Source of the DNA: Hyposmocoma kahamanoa
Taxonomy: Eukaryota; Arthropoda; Insecta; Lepidoptera; Cosmopterigidae
Direction of reading: 5' to 3'
DNA: 64,000 nt
Assembly (NCBI RefSeq): GCF_003589595.1
Contig: NW_020653770.1
Coordinates: 3,183,208 to 3,247,207, forward strand
Below the pieces are notes generated by a model that saw nothing but the letters and a program-made list of their open reading frames with translations, had not been told where the DNA came from and did not search any database. A program made the position numbers and the translations under genes. Positions 10,156 through 20,773 of the stretch are shown here, in pieces. How positions within the stretch are numbered: the stretch's first letter is position 1; each line of letters opens with the position of its first letter.

Positions 10156-11378
10156 TGTGGAGCGGACTATAAGTTTCCGGAATGAATAAAAAAAAATACT
10201 ATAAATGGTCAGAAATGAATTTTTTGTTTTTAAATATTCTCCGTTAGCGTTAATGTACTTTTTCATACGAATGAACCAATTTTGAAAATATGCCACTCCT
10301 CCGTGACAATCTCTGAAACATATTTTTCATACTCTTCGAAAGCCTCTTCAGGTGATCAAAATCGTTGACCGCGTAACTAGTTTTTAATTTTTGGAAATAA
10401 ATAAAAGCAACAAGGTGCCAGGTCGAGAGTGTATTCGGGATAGCTCATAAGGTCAACGATGTTCACCATCATCACATGATGTGGCCGGGTGAGAACTGGC
10501 ATTATCGTGATGCAAGATGATACGGCGTTTATGGTTATTTTTACGGAGTTTATCAATAACTTCCGGCAAACAAATGGTCCTGTACCAATCACCATTCACG
10601 GCACAACGATTCTCCAAAGCAACATTAGCCACGTGTCCAGTTTTATTAAAAAAGAAGCAATCATCCGCTTAGAGGCACTTTGCACGCGCGCCACTTTGGT
10701 TGGTTTCGACTCATCTCGAAAGACACATACGCTCAATCCTGCTTTGTTTTGGGATCGTAACTATAAATCCATATTAAGTCACCTGTTACTATGTCCCACA
10801 CCAAATTTGACGCCCCTTCGTTGAATCTGGTAAGTATGGCATTGCACCAAGCGACGCGATCCGTTTTTTGAGCGTCAGTCAAATTGTGTGAGATCCAACG
10901 AGAGCACAGCTTTTTCACACCCAAATGTTTGTGTAGTATTGATTATATTTGACTCATGCCTATGCCTAAAGATGCCCGAATCTCATGGTATAACACATGC
11001 CTGTCTGTTTTGATCATACGGCGCACAGCATCGATTTTTTTGTTGTTCACAGCATTGCAAAGGCGACCATCATGAAATTCGTCACTGAGATTCACACGAC
11101 CGCGTTTGAATTCTGAAAACTAGCTATAAATAGTCGTCTTGCCATGGTGCTTCACTTAAAGTCGTAGAAAATCATACTACAAAATTTTTCACGAGTTAAA
11201 TCCATGGTGTTGTAGACAACCAATTTCTAAAATGACGCCACAATGTAGAAACAAGTGACAGTCAGATGTAACAAACTGTACTCTACAGCCAAAGAGGTCC
11301 ATTTTCAAAAGTTGTAATTACTTTTTAAATATTGTTTATGTAAGTGGCCAGTTCCGGAAAGTTATAGTGCGCCCTATG
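10156..11378 (-). pseudogene. mariner transposon, nearly full length, dead
   Basis: The ends are inverted: GCGGACTATAAGTTTCCGGAA at the left and TTCCGGAAAGTTATAGTGCGC at the right. They sit at a TA inside Rep-H. About 1.2 kb is close to the usual 1.3 kb for mariner. On the minus strand the transposase order is clear: a helix-turn-helix region, KLCSRWISHNLTDAQKTDR, VWDIVTGD (first catalytic Asp; the following Glu is lost), a HDNA-like ITIMPVLT block, then YTLDLAPCCFYLFPKIKN (decayed YSPDLAPCDF). Stops and frameshifts throughout make it non-functional. The Rep-H it struck is therefore older than it. Confidence 0.9.
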
Positions 11379-11494
11379 TATTGGCGAACTAGGGGATGAA
11401 TCCGATTTTGCGCACTTTCCGGTAACCGATTTCAATAAAACTTTGCAAATAGATGTAATTTCACGTACTTTTGAGGTCGGTTTTTTTAGTACTC
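11379..11494 (+). repeat. Rep-H, right half, ends at gap
   Basis: It continues Rep-H with GGCGAACTAGGGGATGAATC, CGGTAACCGATTTCAATAAA and TTTTGAGGTCGGTTTTTTTA, and is cut by the assembly gap. Confidence 0.8.
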
Positions 11495-11594
11495 NNNNNN
11501 NNNNNNNNNNNNNNNNNNNNNNNNNNNNNNNNNNNNNNNNNNNNNNNNNNNNNNNNNNNNNNNNNNNNNNNNNNNNNNNNNNNNNNNNNNNNNN
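11495..11594. other. Assembly gap, 100 N
   Basis: Exactly 100 N, a typical placeholder for unknown length. Rep-H copies on both sides suggest that the repeat caused the break. Confidence 0.98.
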
Positions 11595-11639
11595 AAATAA
11601 TATTAAAAGTTACGAGAGAGAGGGACAGCACTCAACAAT

Positions 11640-11830
11640 ATCTATTTTTAACTGACTTAAAAAAGGAGAAGGCTCTTAATTCGAGTGTATGTTTTTTTTG
11701 TACCTATGTTACGCGATAACCCCGCGGCATTTGTAAACCGATTTTGATGATTCCTTTTTCTAAGGGTGACAAACTAGGGGATAAATGACATTTGAGGTCA
11801 GTTTTTTTAGTACTCTGTACTATTTTGTTT
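11640..11830 (+). repeat. Rep-H copy, internally deleted
   Basis: It has the start (TAACTGACTTAAAAAAGGAG), the TTACGCGATAACCCCG block and the end TGAGGTCAGTTTTTTTAGTA. Most of the middle is missing. Confidence 0.7.
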
Positions 11831-12720
11831 TATTTACTGTTATTAACTGAATCGTTTGACACTCAACACTAACAATTAAATATAGGTAAGTTTAATATGA
11901 GTTGTCTGATTGGGTAGTTAACATTGGGTCTATTAATGTAAAACTTGTGTTTGAGATATAAATCATTATTATAAATATTTTCCTTCTTTATAACCCATCG
12001 TCAACATTATTTCTTTACTGGAGTGACCTACTCTTAATTTCTACCATACATAGCGCATAATGGCTCTTACGCCAGTTGGCATGCGATCCCAAGAGCAGAT
12101 CTCTAACCACTCGTAGAGCTATGATATGTCTAGATGTGTCAACATCAAAATCTAATGTTAGGACATCAATTTGAAATGATACCCATATGCACTTTACTAC
12201 AATACACATACCCGCGAAGGCACGGTCTGTAATTAATAAGAGGAGTCATTAACCTTAGCCTAGAGGGAGGGAGCCTGGTGATTAGTTATACTGGGATTAT
12301 AACCCTAGTACCAGACTTTGACAATGCCCATAATAGTAGAAAACTCAGTATTTTAGTCTTAAGTAAGCTTTGTGAGAGTAATAAAAAATTACCATAATTT
12401 ACATTTTTTTACGTCTCAAAAGTTATCTCAAAAGTTACCGAAATGCAGATGCGGTAATTAAAACAAGGAGCGTAGCCGCCAGACCCAAATAGAAAACGTA
12501 GAGGATGTCGACGAGCTCGTTAAATTAAAAGACGATTTATAGTTGACTGTAATATATTGGCAATAGGTTACAGTTTCCAAGAGTAGTGCCATTAATCGAT
12601 AAACACTGGTTGGATGGACACGGAACAGAAAACACAGTGAAAGTGCCTCGATAGTAATCAAAGCTTACTTCGATTACTATCAGAACCGCTGACGCCTTAC
12701 CTTATTAACACTACGAAATC
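11831..12720. other. Unassigned stretch
   Basis: No recognisable repeat or coding region. Confidence 0.4.
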
Positions 12721-12724
12721 TTGA

Positions 12725-13300
12725 CAATGATTGGTAATAGTTTCTAATTTAAAAAGATTTAAATTTTACCCAGTCGCCATATCGTTGAAAATTCAATACC
12801 ATTATTCAGAGTTACGACGATATGATTTTATATTAAAATTATCTTCAACGTGCTGCCATCTTGCGGTCATTAGCTGGACTACGACCAACGATTAACATCT
12901 GAACGAATAGAAACTAGTATCTTCTCGACAACAGATGCCTTCTTTAAAGCACACATTGCATAATGATCTTTATTTCGATCAATTATGTTTAAAATTAACA
13001 AAACACTTATGAAGCATTTCATCGCTAAACTTTTGGTCGAAAATTAAAAATTTGTTCAAATAAGACTTACCGATCATATGAAAAAGTGTTACGGGTGATA
13101 TTTTTGGTGCAGCTATCATTTTTGTAATTCAAAACAGCACAATAAGGCATTTTTCTAGGATTTTAGAGAATTTGCGCGAAAGAATAATACCGTACCATAC
13201 AAAGCAAAAATGGTGGACTGGCTCAAGTAGGTCTAACGAAACCTACAGTTGGGACACGTCAGACGCTAACTGGTTAGTTAACGTCCCAACTTCCACTTTA
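12725..13300 (-). repeat. Rep-L copy 1
   Basis: On the minus strand this matches 18785-19290 in order: a GTCTGACG block, CCACCATTTTTGCTTTGTATGG, TCTAAAATCCTAGAAAA, an ATGGCAGCACG-like block and GAATTTTCAACGATATGGC. No TIRs, tail or coding region are visible, so its class is unknown. Confidence 0.6.
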
Positions 13301-13850
13301 TTTATTGTTCTGTGCTTACGGAATTACAATCAAAAGTGAACGTTCTTTTTGACCTTTGCTTCGTTCGTTGAAATAACATATATGAAGAAAAATGAAGGAA
13401 GAAAGGGAAGAAATATAAAGAAATTAAGTAGGTACAGCTCGGTTAAAAAAAAACTGTTACGGACGGTATGCGTCTGGTCTGTCAGAGCTAGAATTGAGAA
13501 GAAAATTAATAATTCAGGACCTCTGATTGGCCGAGTGGCGTAGCGACCAATTGACGGTGTGGGAGACACTGTACCGGTATAAGCGAGAATTGTTATTTGT
13601 ATTCATTTGCATTCTTTCGCTCTCAGTTGTAAGACGTGTTCATGTTCGGTTGTAAGTCAGATGGACATCAGTTTTGAAAAAGAGAATACAGTCCACTTCT
13701 AAAGAATAAAGGAGATTTATTGAAAAAGGATATCGACGGTAGTTCCTGATCAGAATGGATTGGGGCAGGGTCCGATACAAAAACAAACACCATTTCTGTT
13801 ATTGACCTATGTTTTCAAGAATCAGTACACCTTCTTATAAAATAGATCGT
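13301..13850. other. Unassigned stretch
   Basis: Short ORFs on both strands overlap and show no domain. Confidence 0.4.
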
Positions 13851-13854
13851 CTAG

Positions 13855-13965
13855 TGATGTACTGCCACCTTACCTATTTCTGCTGCCAAGCACTAATGCT
13901 CACATTACTGCGTTCAGGTTTCGAAGGGTTAAGGTTCTTGGTGAAATTACAAGCACATGGGACTT
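13855..13965 (+). mobile_element. Rep-A, 5' half
   Basis: It begins ACTGCCACCTTACCTATTTC and stops abruptly after CACATGGGACTT, where a LINE remnant on the other strand begins. Confidence 0.7.
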
Positions 13966-13971
13966 TTTTAA

Positions 13972-14369
13972 ATATATAATAGACACACGCTTGGCCACAA
14001 TCTCACTTGATGTTAAGCTACGATGTGACCGACGATAGAACGTGTTTGCCTTAAAGATGCCTTTTCACTCTAGCGTTGAATAGCCCCAAATTGTACGTTT
14101 CGAGTAACACTGACAGATTATTCCATTCATTTGCCGTACGCATCAGAACGGAGGAAGAAGAAGAAGACAGAAGAATAAAAACGCTTAGTGCGAATAGTGG
14201 TAAATCAAGGACATAAGGATGGTGTGTTCCGGACCATCTAGTCGATCGAAGGAGGGACGGTGAGCGTGGAACTAAATTGAAAAGTTTCTACGCACACTCC
14301 CCGAAATGTATCCGATAGAAAACCGACAAGCACTTTTCTGCGATGGTCGAGATTTTGTAGCTTCGACTC
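13972..14369 (-). pseudogene. LINE ORF2 C-terminal remnant, split by hATm-D
   Basis: The minus strand reads SKLQNLDHRRKVLVGFLS, then, after shifts, RTANEWNNLS and TYNLGLFNARVKRHL, and a 3' UTR with GAGATTGTGGCCAAGCG. This is the same C-terminal layout as the copy at 5995 (HRRRV..F, W.SLP, ARVNRH). The hATm-D element interrupts it between 14369 and 14664. Removing that insert and one TSD copy leaves the frame running from KRLINNNSL into ESKLQNLDH. Confidence 0.65.
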
Positions 14370-14655
14370 CATTGACATACAATTATATGGACGTCGGGTC
14401 CACGCTAAAAAGTGTCCGAACTTATAGGGCGTTAAAATCGTATACAGAGCGTCATTCACGCTTTAGTCTTCGTTTGTTCGACTGACAGCGAAGCAAGCAA
14501 AATTAGACAGTACTGCGATGACATTACAATTTAAATTCAACGTTTTAGCTTGTTCATATTCCTTTACATGTCACTACGTTTAAATAGGTTGACTTGGGAC
14601 ATTTTTTTCGTGGTTTTTGTATTAGACCCGTCGTCCATTTATTTGTAAGTCAATG
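14370..14655. mobile_element. hATm-D copy 1 (286 bp)
   Basis: The ends are CATTGACATACAATTATATG and the inverse CATTTATTTGTAAGTCAATG. The flanks TTCGACTC at 14362-14369 and 14656-14663 are an exact 8-bp TSD. Internally non-coding, with the family motif TATACAGAGCGTC. It sits inside a LINE ORF remnant, so it is younger than that LINE. Confidence 0.88.
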
Positions 14656-14663
14656 TTCGACTC

Positions 14664-14695
14664 CATAAGAGAATTGTTGTTAATAAGTCTCTTTG
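14664..14695 (-). pseudogene. LINE remnant, part upstream of the insertion
   Basis: The minus strand reads AKRLINNNSLM, in frame with the main part once hATm-D is removed. Confidence 0.5.
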
Positions 14696-14734
14696 CTTTT
14701 CAACTTATATCTCAGAGTCACAGGCGCAATGGCA

Positions 14735-15255
14735 ATGTCACTCAGATGTATGTTAAAAGGAATAGTAATGAAAAATAGTGACAGACATAACATTAATACG
14801 AGGAATAAAAATAAACTAGCTGTTCTTGATAGTCGTCTTCACAAAGTCAAAAAATCTATTAAGGGGCAATGTATACGCTTCTATAATAAGATTCCGGTTG
14901 ATATACAAAATTTGCCTTTCACGGGGTTTAAAACTATAGTGAAACAAAAATTGTATACTAAAGGTTATTATACAACTTCTGCGTACTTGGATGACAAAAG
15001 TCCGTGGTAGTAACCCGTTTAGCTCATGGAGGTAGTTTCGATCTCTGATGTTTTAAAACAAAAAAAAATATTGTAAATATTGAATGTGTACAAATGTTAT
15101 TTACAAAGAGCAACCCCTAGAGTTTCTTGCTCATTCTTCTCAGGGGAATCTGCCTTACGAATGAGCGGTAGAGTTTAACCATTGTGACGATTTCAAGTGT
15201 GATAATGCTTACCTATGAAATAAAGATTATTTTGAATTTGAATTTGAATTTGTGA
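14735..15255 (+). pseudogene. 5'-truncated LINE: ORF2 C-terminus, 3' UTR, tail
   Basis: About 85 codons are open and read RHNINTRNKNKLAV, FYNKIPVDIQNLP and a final SAYLDDKSPW before TAG at 15008. That is the C-terminal tail of a CR1/Jockey-like ORF2. A 3' UTR follows with GAGTTTCTTGCTCATTCTTC, then GAAATAAAG and (TTTGAA)n at 15228-15252. The order of ORF end, UTR, polyadenylation signal and microsatellite is that of a genuine 5'-truncated insertion. The open frame suggests it is fairly young. Confidence 0.8.
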
Positions 15256-15600
15256 TTTTCTGACACGAAAACAAACAAACAAAATAAAATGTCAAGAGCT
15301 TACTTAATACTGTCATAGTCTGGAACTGAAATCTCTTCATGTGAAAACTAGGAAGTGACGTTTGAAAGTAGGGCAACGTCTATAGCCAACTTCGCTCCAG
15401 CTGCATGTTTATAATATCACGGCGTAGGGTGTAAAAAAGTAAGTAAGTCGTCTTTGCATAACATTTGACAAACAATTCAGAGCAAAGTTCAACGGCTGTT
15501 CGGAAATATTAACGTTTTCTTTTAAAATTCAATTTTGGTTTTGTTCTTATAATATTAAGTCACGGGACGAGAAGTAATGTATCTTATTTATTATATATAT
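15256..15600. other. Unassigned stretch
   Basis: Nothing is recognised. Confidence 0.4.
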
Positions 15601-15604
15601 TATT

Positions 15605-15826
15605 ACTGTCTCTGTGGCCGAACGGTTACCATACCCGACTGCCACGCAGAGGTCCCAGGTTCGATTCCCGGGCCGGGAGAAATATTTGTATGGTCTACAT
15701 TTATTTCTGTCGTGAGTTTGGGTATAATTTGTGGTTGTCAATGTGTATGTCCGTGGCACCCGCGACACAGGGTTTCTCTAGTACGGGGCTATGTAGAGTG
15801 TGTGCGTTATTATTATTATTATTATC
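15605..15826 (+). mobile_element. SINE-B copy with (TTA)n tail
   Basis: The tRNA-related head has an A-box-like TGGCCGAACGGTTA and a B-box GGTTCGATTCC about 40 bases apart. A family body follows (GAGTTTGGGTATAATTTGTGG, CCATGGCACCCGCGACACAG type blocks) and then GCGTTATTATTATTATTATT. This is the classic layout of a tRNA-derived SINE transcribed by pol III and mobilised by a LINE. Eleven other copies in this window share the full order. Confidence 0.9.
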
Positions 15827-15831
15827 TGGTG

Positions 15832-16015
15832 GAAGCTTTTAATCGCAAAGATCTTAGGGGTACCACTGCGCCGGTCACCACGAGACATAAGTTGAAAAGT
15901 CCCATGTGCTTATCCAAACCGGAACGCAATGCTTACTTTATTGCTTGGCGGCAGAAATAGCTATGGTGATAGTACTTCCCTGGACGAACTCTTTCTCAAG
16001 GAGCAAGAATCCAGA
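15832..16015 (-). mobile_element. Rep-A copy, partial
   Basis: Inverted blocks AATCGCAAAGATCTTAGGGG, AAGTTGAAAAGTCCCATGTG, GCTTGGCGGCAGAAATAG and ACTTCCCTGGACGAACTC follow the family order. It directly follows the SINE-B tail. Confidence 0.75.
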
Positions 16016-16127
16016 AAACTCTGTCCCACATCGGATTTCACTGGGCGTAAAGATTCACACATATGACAAATTATAGCAAAATATCAATAAAAATTCAATA
16101 AAAATTTAACTAATACAGTGAATAGTG

Positions 16128-16475
16128 ACATCTCTCGCCAGGACTGGTAGCTGTAAAGGTACTAACTGGGTGATAAATCTGTCATAGATTTCTCATAGAT
16201 GGCGATACGACTAAAAAGTCGTTGAAAAACCAAATATAAAGACACGACGCAAGCACATAGAAAAATTCGTGAGGTCCGTTGGTTCGTTCCGTGGCTTAGT
16301 TGGTATAGCGTCTGGCACGGTATGCAAGAAAACGTCGGTTCGAATCCGACCGGATCGAAGGAATTTTTTCTGAGTGTTCGATCTTAGTATTAATAATTAT
16401 AACAAACTAGTGGAGTAATTTCACAAAAAATAATTGAATATCAATTCAATAAAAATTTAATTATAGCAAAATAAT
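16128..16475 (+). mobile_element. SINE-C copy, near full length
   Basis: In order: a 5' block with GGTAGCTGTAAAGGTACTAA, TCATAGATGGCGATACGACT, a leader with GACACGACGCAAGCACATAG, and a tRNA-like head. The head has an A-box GTGGCTTAGTTGG and a perfect T-arm GTCGG-TTCGAAT-CCGAC. After GATCGAAGGAATTTTT comes a tail with TATTAATAATTATAACAAAC and ACTAGTGGAGTAATTTCAC. This is the reference copy for the family. Confidence 0.85.
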
Positions 16476-16547
16476 TAATATCTCTGTGTCAATGACCAGA
16501 AATACAGAAATTACACTTACACTCAAAACTATGATAAGGTCCGGTAC

Positions 16548-16762
16548 TCTCGTTCTCCATCCGAAACAATGAGCGTCCGATTTGTATCAGTTCCTCGGAC
16601 TTGGACGGTCCGAAATGTCACATGGATCATTTTATCTCTATGGGTACATTATTAATATCGCTTGTACACCTTAAGATAAAAATTATCCCTGTGACATTTC
16701 GGAGCGTAATGTCTCGGATATGGAACTGATACAAATCGGATGTAGTGCGCAAAATATCCTAC
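16548..16762. mobile_element. Fold-back element O (copy 1)
   Basis: CCGATTTGTATCAGTTCC near 16577 is repeated inverted as GGAACTGATACAAATCGG near 16722. CGAAATGTCACATGGAT and ATCCCTGTGACATTTCGG form an inner inverted pair. A related, less regular copy is inserted in Rep-A at 50515. Confidence 0.6.
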
Positions 16763-17045
16763 TGTAAAGGTGGGAGGTTTTACTTCCGTTGGAAGAGGTT
16801 ACGCGGCTCCAGACAAGTGAAAAGGCCAGATTGTTGTTTGTTCAGAAGATTTTTATTTTCACCTTGTAAGTCGCCAATACAATATAACCCTATATGCGCA
16901 AGGACCGGGCAGTTGTTCCCAGATGGGACTCAGTCAGAAGATCCGGGTAGCAGTTCCCAAGAAGGGACTCAACTTCTGGTTCTCTTACTGAGCTCTCTGT
17001 ATTCTCAGATTTCTCTTCATATTAACAAAATTGTGTTCGAGTAGT
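16763..17045 (+). other. Open stretch with an internal duplication, unknown
   Basis: A 99-codon ORF from 16745 contains two loosely related 37-base units (GCAGTTGTTCCCAGATGGGA and GCAGTTCCCAAGAAGGGACT). No domain is recognised and I do not call it a gene. Confidence 0.25.
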
Positions 17046-17049
17046 CACC

Positions 17050-17160
17050 ATTCGAGGGAAAATCTTAACACCGCGATTCAGAAATAACGCCAAATGGGTC
17101 AATGCCATCTAGCGGATTCTTAGAGAACTAAAGTGAACAATCTGGCTTAAGGCCTTCTAT
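17050..17160 (+). repeat. Short shared repeat (copy 2)
   Basis: GGGAAAATCTTAACACCGCG, ATTCAGAAATAACG and TCAATGCCATCTAGCGG match 7382-7480. Confidence 0.5.
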
Positions 17161-17224
17161 TACATGAAGTAGGATTGTTACACTACTTTAATTTTTTTTT
17201 ATTATTATATATGTAAATAAATAT

Positions 17225-17430
17225 TAGACAATATCATTAAGTAACTAAAGCACTTGTGGGAAATGAACAGGTCCTATGGTTAAAATTGACTGATTGTCAG
17301 AACCTCTAGAGGGCTCGAAACTTAGATTTGTTAGAACAAACAATATGTTACACGATTTCCATCCGAAACAATAGTTTCATTTCCCATGTGTAACAATAGC
17401 AAAACCTAACAACTCAGTAAAGCACTTGTG
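17225..17430 (+). mobile_element. Diverged PLE 3' terminus
   Basis: It loosely follows the PLE terminal order: CCTATGGTTA, GGGCTCGAAAC, TTTGTTAGAACAAAC, ATAGTTTCATTTCCCATGTG and TAACAATAGCAAAACCTAA. Confidence 0.45.
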
Positions 17431-17493
17431 TTATAGAAATAACAATTTACGGAACCACAAACACCCAGACCCCGAGATAATATAGAAAAGTTA

Positions 17494-17893
17494 TCGAGTT
17501 CTTAGGTTTTCGCGATTGTTACACATAGGAAATGAACACTATTTTTCCGGATTTAAATCGCGTATATTTGTTTTTTGAAACAAACCGTATTAATATAATA
17601 ATAATAATAAATTGAACTTAATAAAAATTCATTCAATAAAATAGTTTGTAAAACTTAATGTGGCGTAAATTGGAATGTTTTCTTTGTAAAATTAAAAATA
17701 AGGTATTTAATTATTAACAACTGTAACTATAGTGAAAAAATAGCGTGGTTTGCATCAATGTTAGATATAACTGGTTGAAGACTGTACCACCTCAGTCAAC
17801 CGTGACCACGGGACCTGTAAAGGGCCCGAAACGTCGGTTTGTTTGAAAAAACAAATATACGCGATTTAAATCCTTCAAAATAGTTTCATTTCC
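17494..17893 (+). mobile_element. Truncated Penelope-like element with 13-bp TSD
   Basis: The flanks TATAGAAAAGTTA at 17481-17493 and 17894-17906 are an exact 13-bp TSD. The left end (17494 to about 17590) is an inverted copy of the PLE terminus: TCGAGTTCTTAGGTTTTCGC, TACACATAGGAAATGAAC and CCGGATTTAAATCGCG. The rest is the direct 3' end: GCGTAAATTGGAATGTTTTC, GGTTGAAGACTGTACCACC, GGGCCCGAAACGTCGG and TAGTTTCATTTCC. An inverted terminal piece at the 5' edge is a known habit of PLE insertions. The link to PLE rests on the coding remnants at 34016 and 63785 lying next to the same terminus. Confidence 0.8.
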
Positions 17894-17906
17894 TATAGAA
17901 AAGTTA

Positions 17907-18780
17907 GTTTTTTTTTACATTGACCCGGCCGGACCCTAACCGGGATCTAAGAGATGGCGACCATGGAGGTCACTGCTGCAAAGCCACGGTAAAGGCCTCC
18001 ATTCCCGCAATCACATCATCATAAGGTATTTTTTAATTAAAATTCCTAATGATTTATGTGTTATAATTAATAACTTCAATCATAATTATATTATTAAAAT
18101 TTCGAATTTATGTTTGCTATATTAATGTACAGTTAACAGCACTTCAGGCTAACTACTTTGGTTCGAATATTGCCTCTAACAAGATCAGTCAAATTGGGAC
18201 CGTTCGTAGTGACCCCGGTTTGGTATGCTGCCGATTTTAATACATTTTGGATCAACTTTTATGTCAGATATTTATTAAGTACTGTTAACAACTAATACGT
18301 TTCTGAATTTAATAATTTATTCACAAGTGTACGTGTGTTACAATTCTGACTTAATTATTATAAGTTTGAATAAACTTGTGGTGGTACAATATTATCTACC
18401 TACTAAAATGTTAATTACTCATAAACACGTGAAAATAATAAAATAATACCTTAAGTTAATTGCCGATTCTTAATCAATATTTATTAGTTGCCAAAATGAC
18501 GCTGCTAAAGTTAGTGTTATTTTAAATTAATTTCATAGAGGCTAATATTACATATCTATTAATTTTTTTTTATTTTGTTAAAGCATTTTTGTGTCTGCTA
18601 GTACATTTTAATCAAAAATAGTTTAGAATTACATTTATCGTACCTAACCTAAATCGGGGGCTTATACCACGAGGGTATACCGAACCTGGGGGCACAACGA
18701 TCGGACCCGTCTCAGCTTGATGTGCCGCCATCTGTACTTGGCTTTGACAGCCAGTTTTTATTCTTGTTGAAGTCGGTCCC
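17907..18780. other. Mostly unassigned; short shared repeat at 18570-18660
   Basis: About 18570-18660 (GTTAAAGCATTTTTGTGTCT, ATTACATTTATCGTACC) recurs near 34885-34965. A GC-richer block at 17930-18010 is not recognised. Confidence 0.4.
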
Positions 18781-18784
18781 GTAC

Positions 18785-19290
18785 ACAGAACAATAAATAC
18801 AGTAGAAGTGGTTAGTTGACGTCTGACGCGTACAGGTCACGAATAACCTGTTTGAGTTCTGTCCGCCATTTTCGCTTTGCATGGCATGGTTGTGTCATTC
18901 CTACGTGTATAAAATTCTCTGAAATCCTAGAAAACGGCCTTATTGTAATATTCTAGAGTGCAAAAATTACGGCCGCACCGAATATATTACCCATGATGGT
19001 ATTTTATATCATCGGAAAGTCTTACTTTAATAAATTTTCAATTATCAGAAATGGAAAATGGAAAGTAAAACTTATACCCCTACAATATGGTCTCTTATTT
19101 TTTGGAGAACTAAATTAATAACTCTAATTCGTCGTCGTTCAGCAATTAACCGCTAGATGGCAGCACATTGATTGATATTTCAATATAATATCAAAACGTC
19201 GTAATTTGCAATAATAGGTATTGATGGTATTGAATTTTCAACGATATGGCAACAGGTAAAGTTTAAATTATATGAACAACCCAGAATTTG
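18785..19290 (+). repeat. Rep-L copy 2
   Basis: It matches 12725-13300 inverted, in the same block order (GTCTGACGCGTACAG, CCGCCATTTTCGCTTTGCATG, GAAATCCTAGAAAACGGCC, AGATGGCAGCACATTG, TTGAATTTTCAACGATATGG). Confidence 0.6.
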
Positions 19291-19860
19291 TTAAATTTTT
19301 ATACTTGAAACTACGACCAATCAATATCAAGATATTGTAGTGTTTCAAATTCAGAATGTGTGAGTTTTGGCAATATCGGTTCTGATAGTAATCGATGCGT
19401 AAAGCACTTCCATTGATTTTTTCTTCCGTGGTCCCGTAACACAACATTGTGACCGAATAGAGATGCCAATAAAAGCTTAATTATTTTAAATGTATTTCTT
19501 CGTGATACGCAGCTTACGGAGATATTACAAGAATTCATTTTAATACTTGCGTCATACAAAGATTTCATAACTTTTCTGTTGACTAGCTGCTTATATTTTT
19601 ACTCTATAACTAGTTAAACAATATGCCAATCTGTCCACCGTAAAACGAGCGGAAGACAGCCATTGTCATTGTCCTTAAACCAATTTAACATTTATTAAAA
19701 CGCAATACGGTCTATTATGGCACAGATTTTATTGTCCATTTGCAGTTTCTGTTATTTGTTAGATACAAACGGTGAACTTATATAAATGTTTCTAGTTTTA
19801 TACAAATAAATTAGGGATGTCTTTCTTGAAACAAATTTCACTTTACCACGATTTTACTTT
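19291..19860. other. Unassigned stretch
   Basis: An 85-codon minus-strand ORF at 19311-19568 has no recognisable domain. Confidence 0.35.
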
Positions 19861-19861
19861 T

Positions 19862-20137
19862 TTTATGACATAAAGTGACGGGACGAACAAGTCGCGCACC
19901 TGGTGGTACGCGACACGCCTGTTCTGTATAGATCTTCGGGGCACACCTCGTCGCCCATCATCCTGAGACATAAGTTGACAAGTCCCAATATATTGTATCT
20001 ATAATTTCACCAGCAACCTTACCCTTCTAAACTGGAACGCAGTAACGCTCACTTTTGCTTGGCAGCAGAAATAGGTGGATTCGGTGGCAGTACTTCTCTG
20101 GACGAACTCTTCCACAAGGAGCTCTACTGCTACTTAT
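19862..20137 (-). mobile_element. Rep-A copy, near full length
   Basis: The inverted order runs from TATGACATAAAGTGACGGGA to GGAGCTCTACTGCTACTT. One internal segment is altered. Confidence 0.8.
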
Positions 20138-20395
20138 TTTTCTTTCAGTGTTCATCATTCTCATCATCATCCTTATTATATATTCCATTGCTGGGTGCTG
20201 AACTCTCCTAAGGAGATAATATGCAAATTCTCGTGGATGGGAAGTCATTAGAGCTGACGGTGTTAGTGTGAGATTCGGTCATATTTACAAAGACCAAAGG
20301 TGATCGTTAGAGCGATTCTATACTATATGTTGTACGAACGACGCAAAATTATATTACTAACATCATGAACAATTTACCAAAAACAAACTTTTATT

Positions 20396-20773
20396 CTTAG
20401 AATAATAACGCATAGAATGATAGTATCATATCAAACGAACTGTCACAAGTGAGGCAAAAATCAAATTCATGTAGGCTAGTTTTAGTAGTAGGTTAATTTT
20501 CGATTTTAGTGAATATTTATATAAAAATACAAGTTGAAACGCGTTACTTCCTTGTGGAATGTCATGTTAGTATCTATTTTATGTTTGTTTGATGTATTTT
20601 TACACTCTTTTTTCGCACATTTCGTCATTTTTAGTTAAAATTCTTGATCTGTTCGCGGTGCAAGTTGACCTCGAGCACTGAAGGCCCGCCCGCTCGTGTA
20701 GGCCCATTGGGCGCGCTTCAATTTGCCTCACTTAGCGTGTGCGGACTAGGTTTCTATCCGTTATTATTCTAAG
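20396..20773. mobile_element. hATm-F copy 2 (378 bp)
   Basis: It has the same TIRs as copy 1. The flanks CTTTTATT (20388-20395) and CTTTTAAT (20774-20781) are an 8-bp TSD with one mismatch. Confidence 0.85.

Noticed and set aside
17800..17860. Possible hammerhead ribozyme in the PLE terminus (GGGCCCGAAACGTCGG contains a GAAAC core)
   Set aside because: PLEs can carry hammerheads, but I find no CUGANGA partner at a workable spacing in any copy. CCGTGACC and TTGATGA are only approximate. Stem II would need mismatches.
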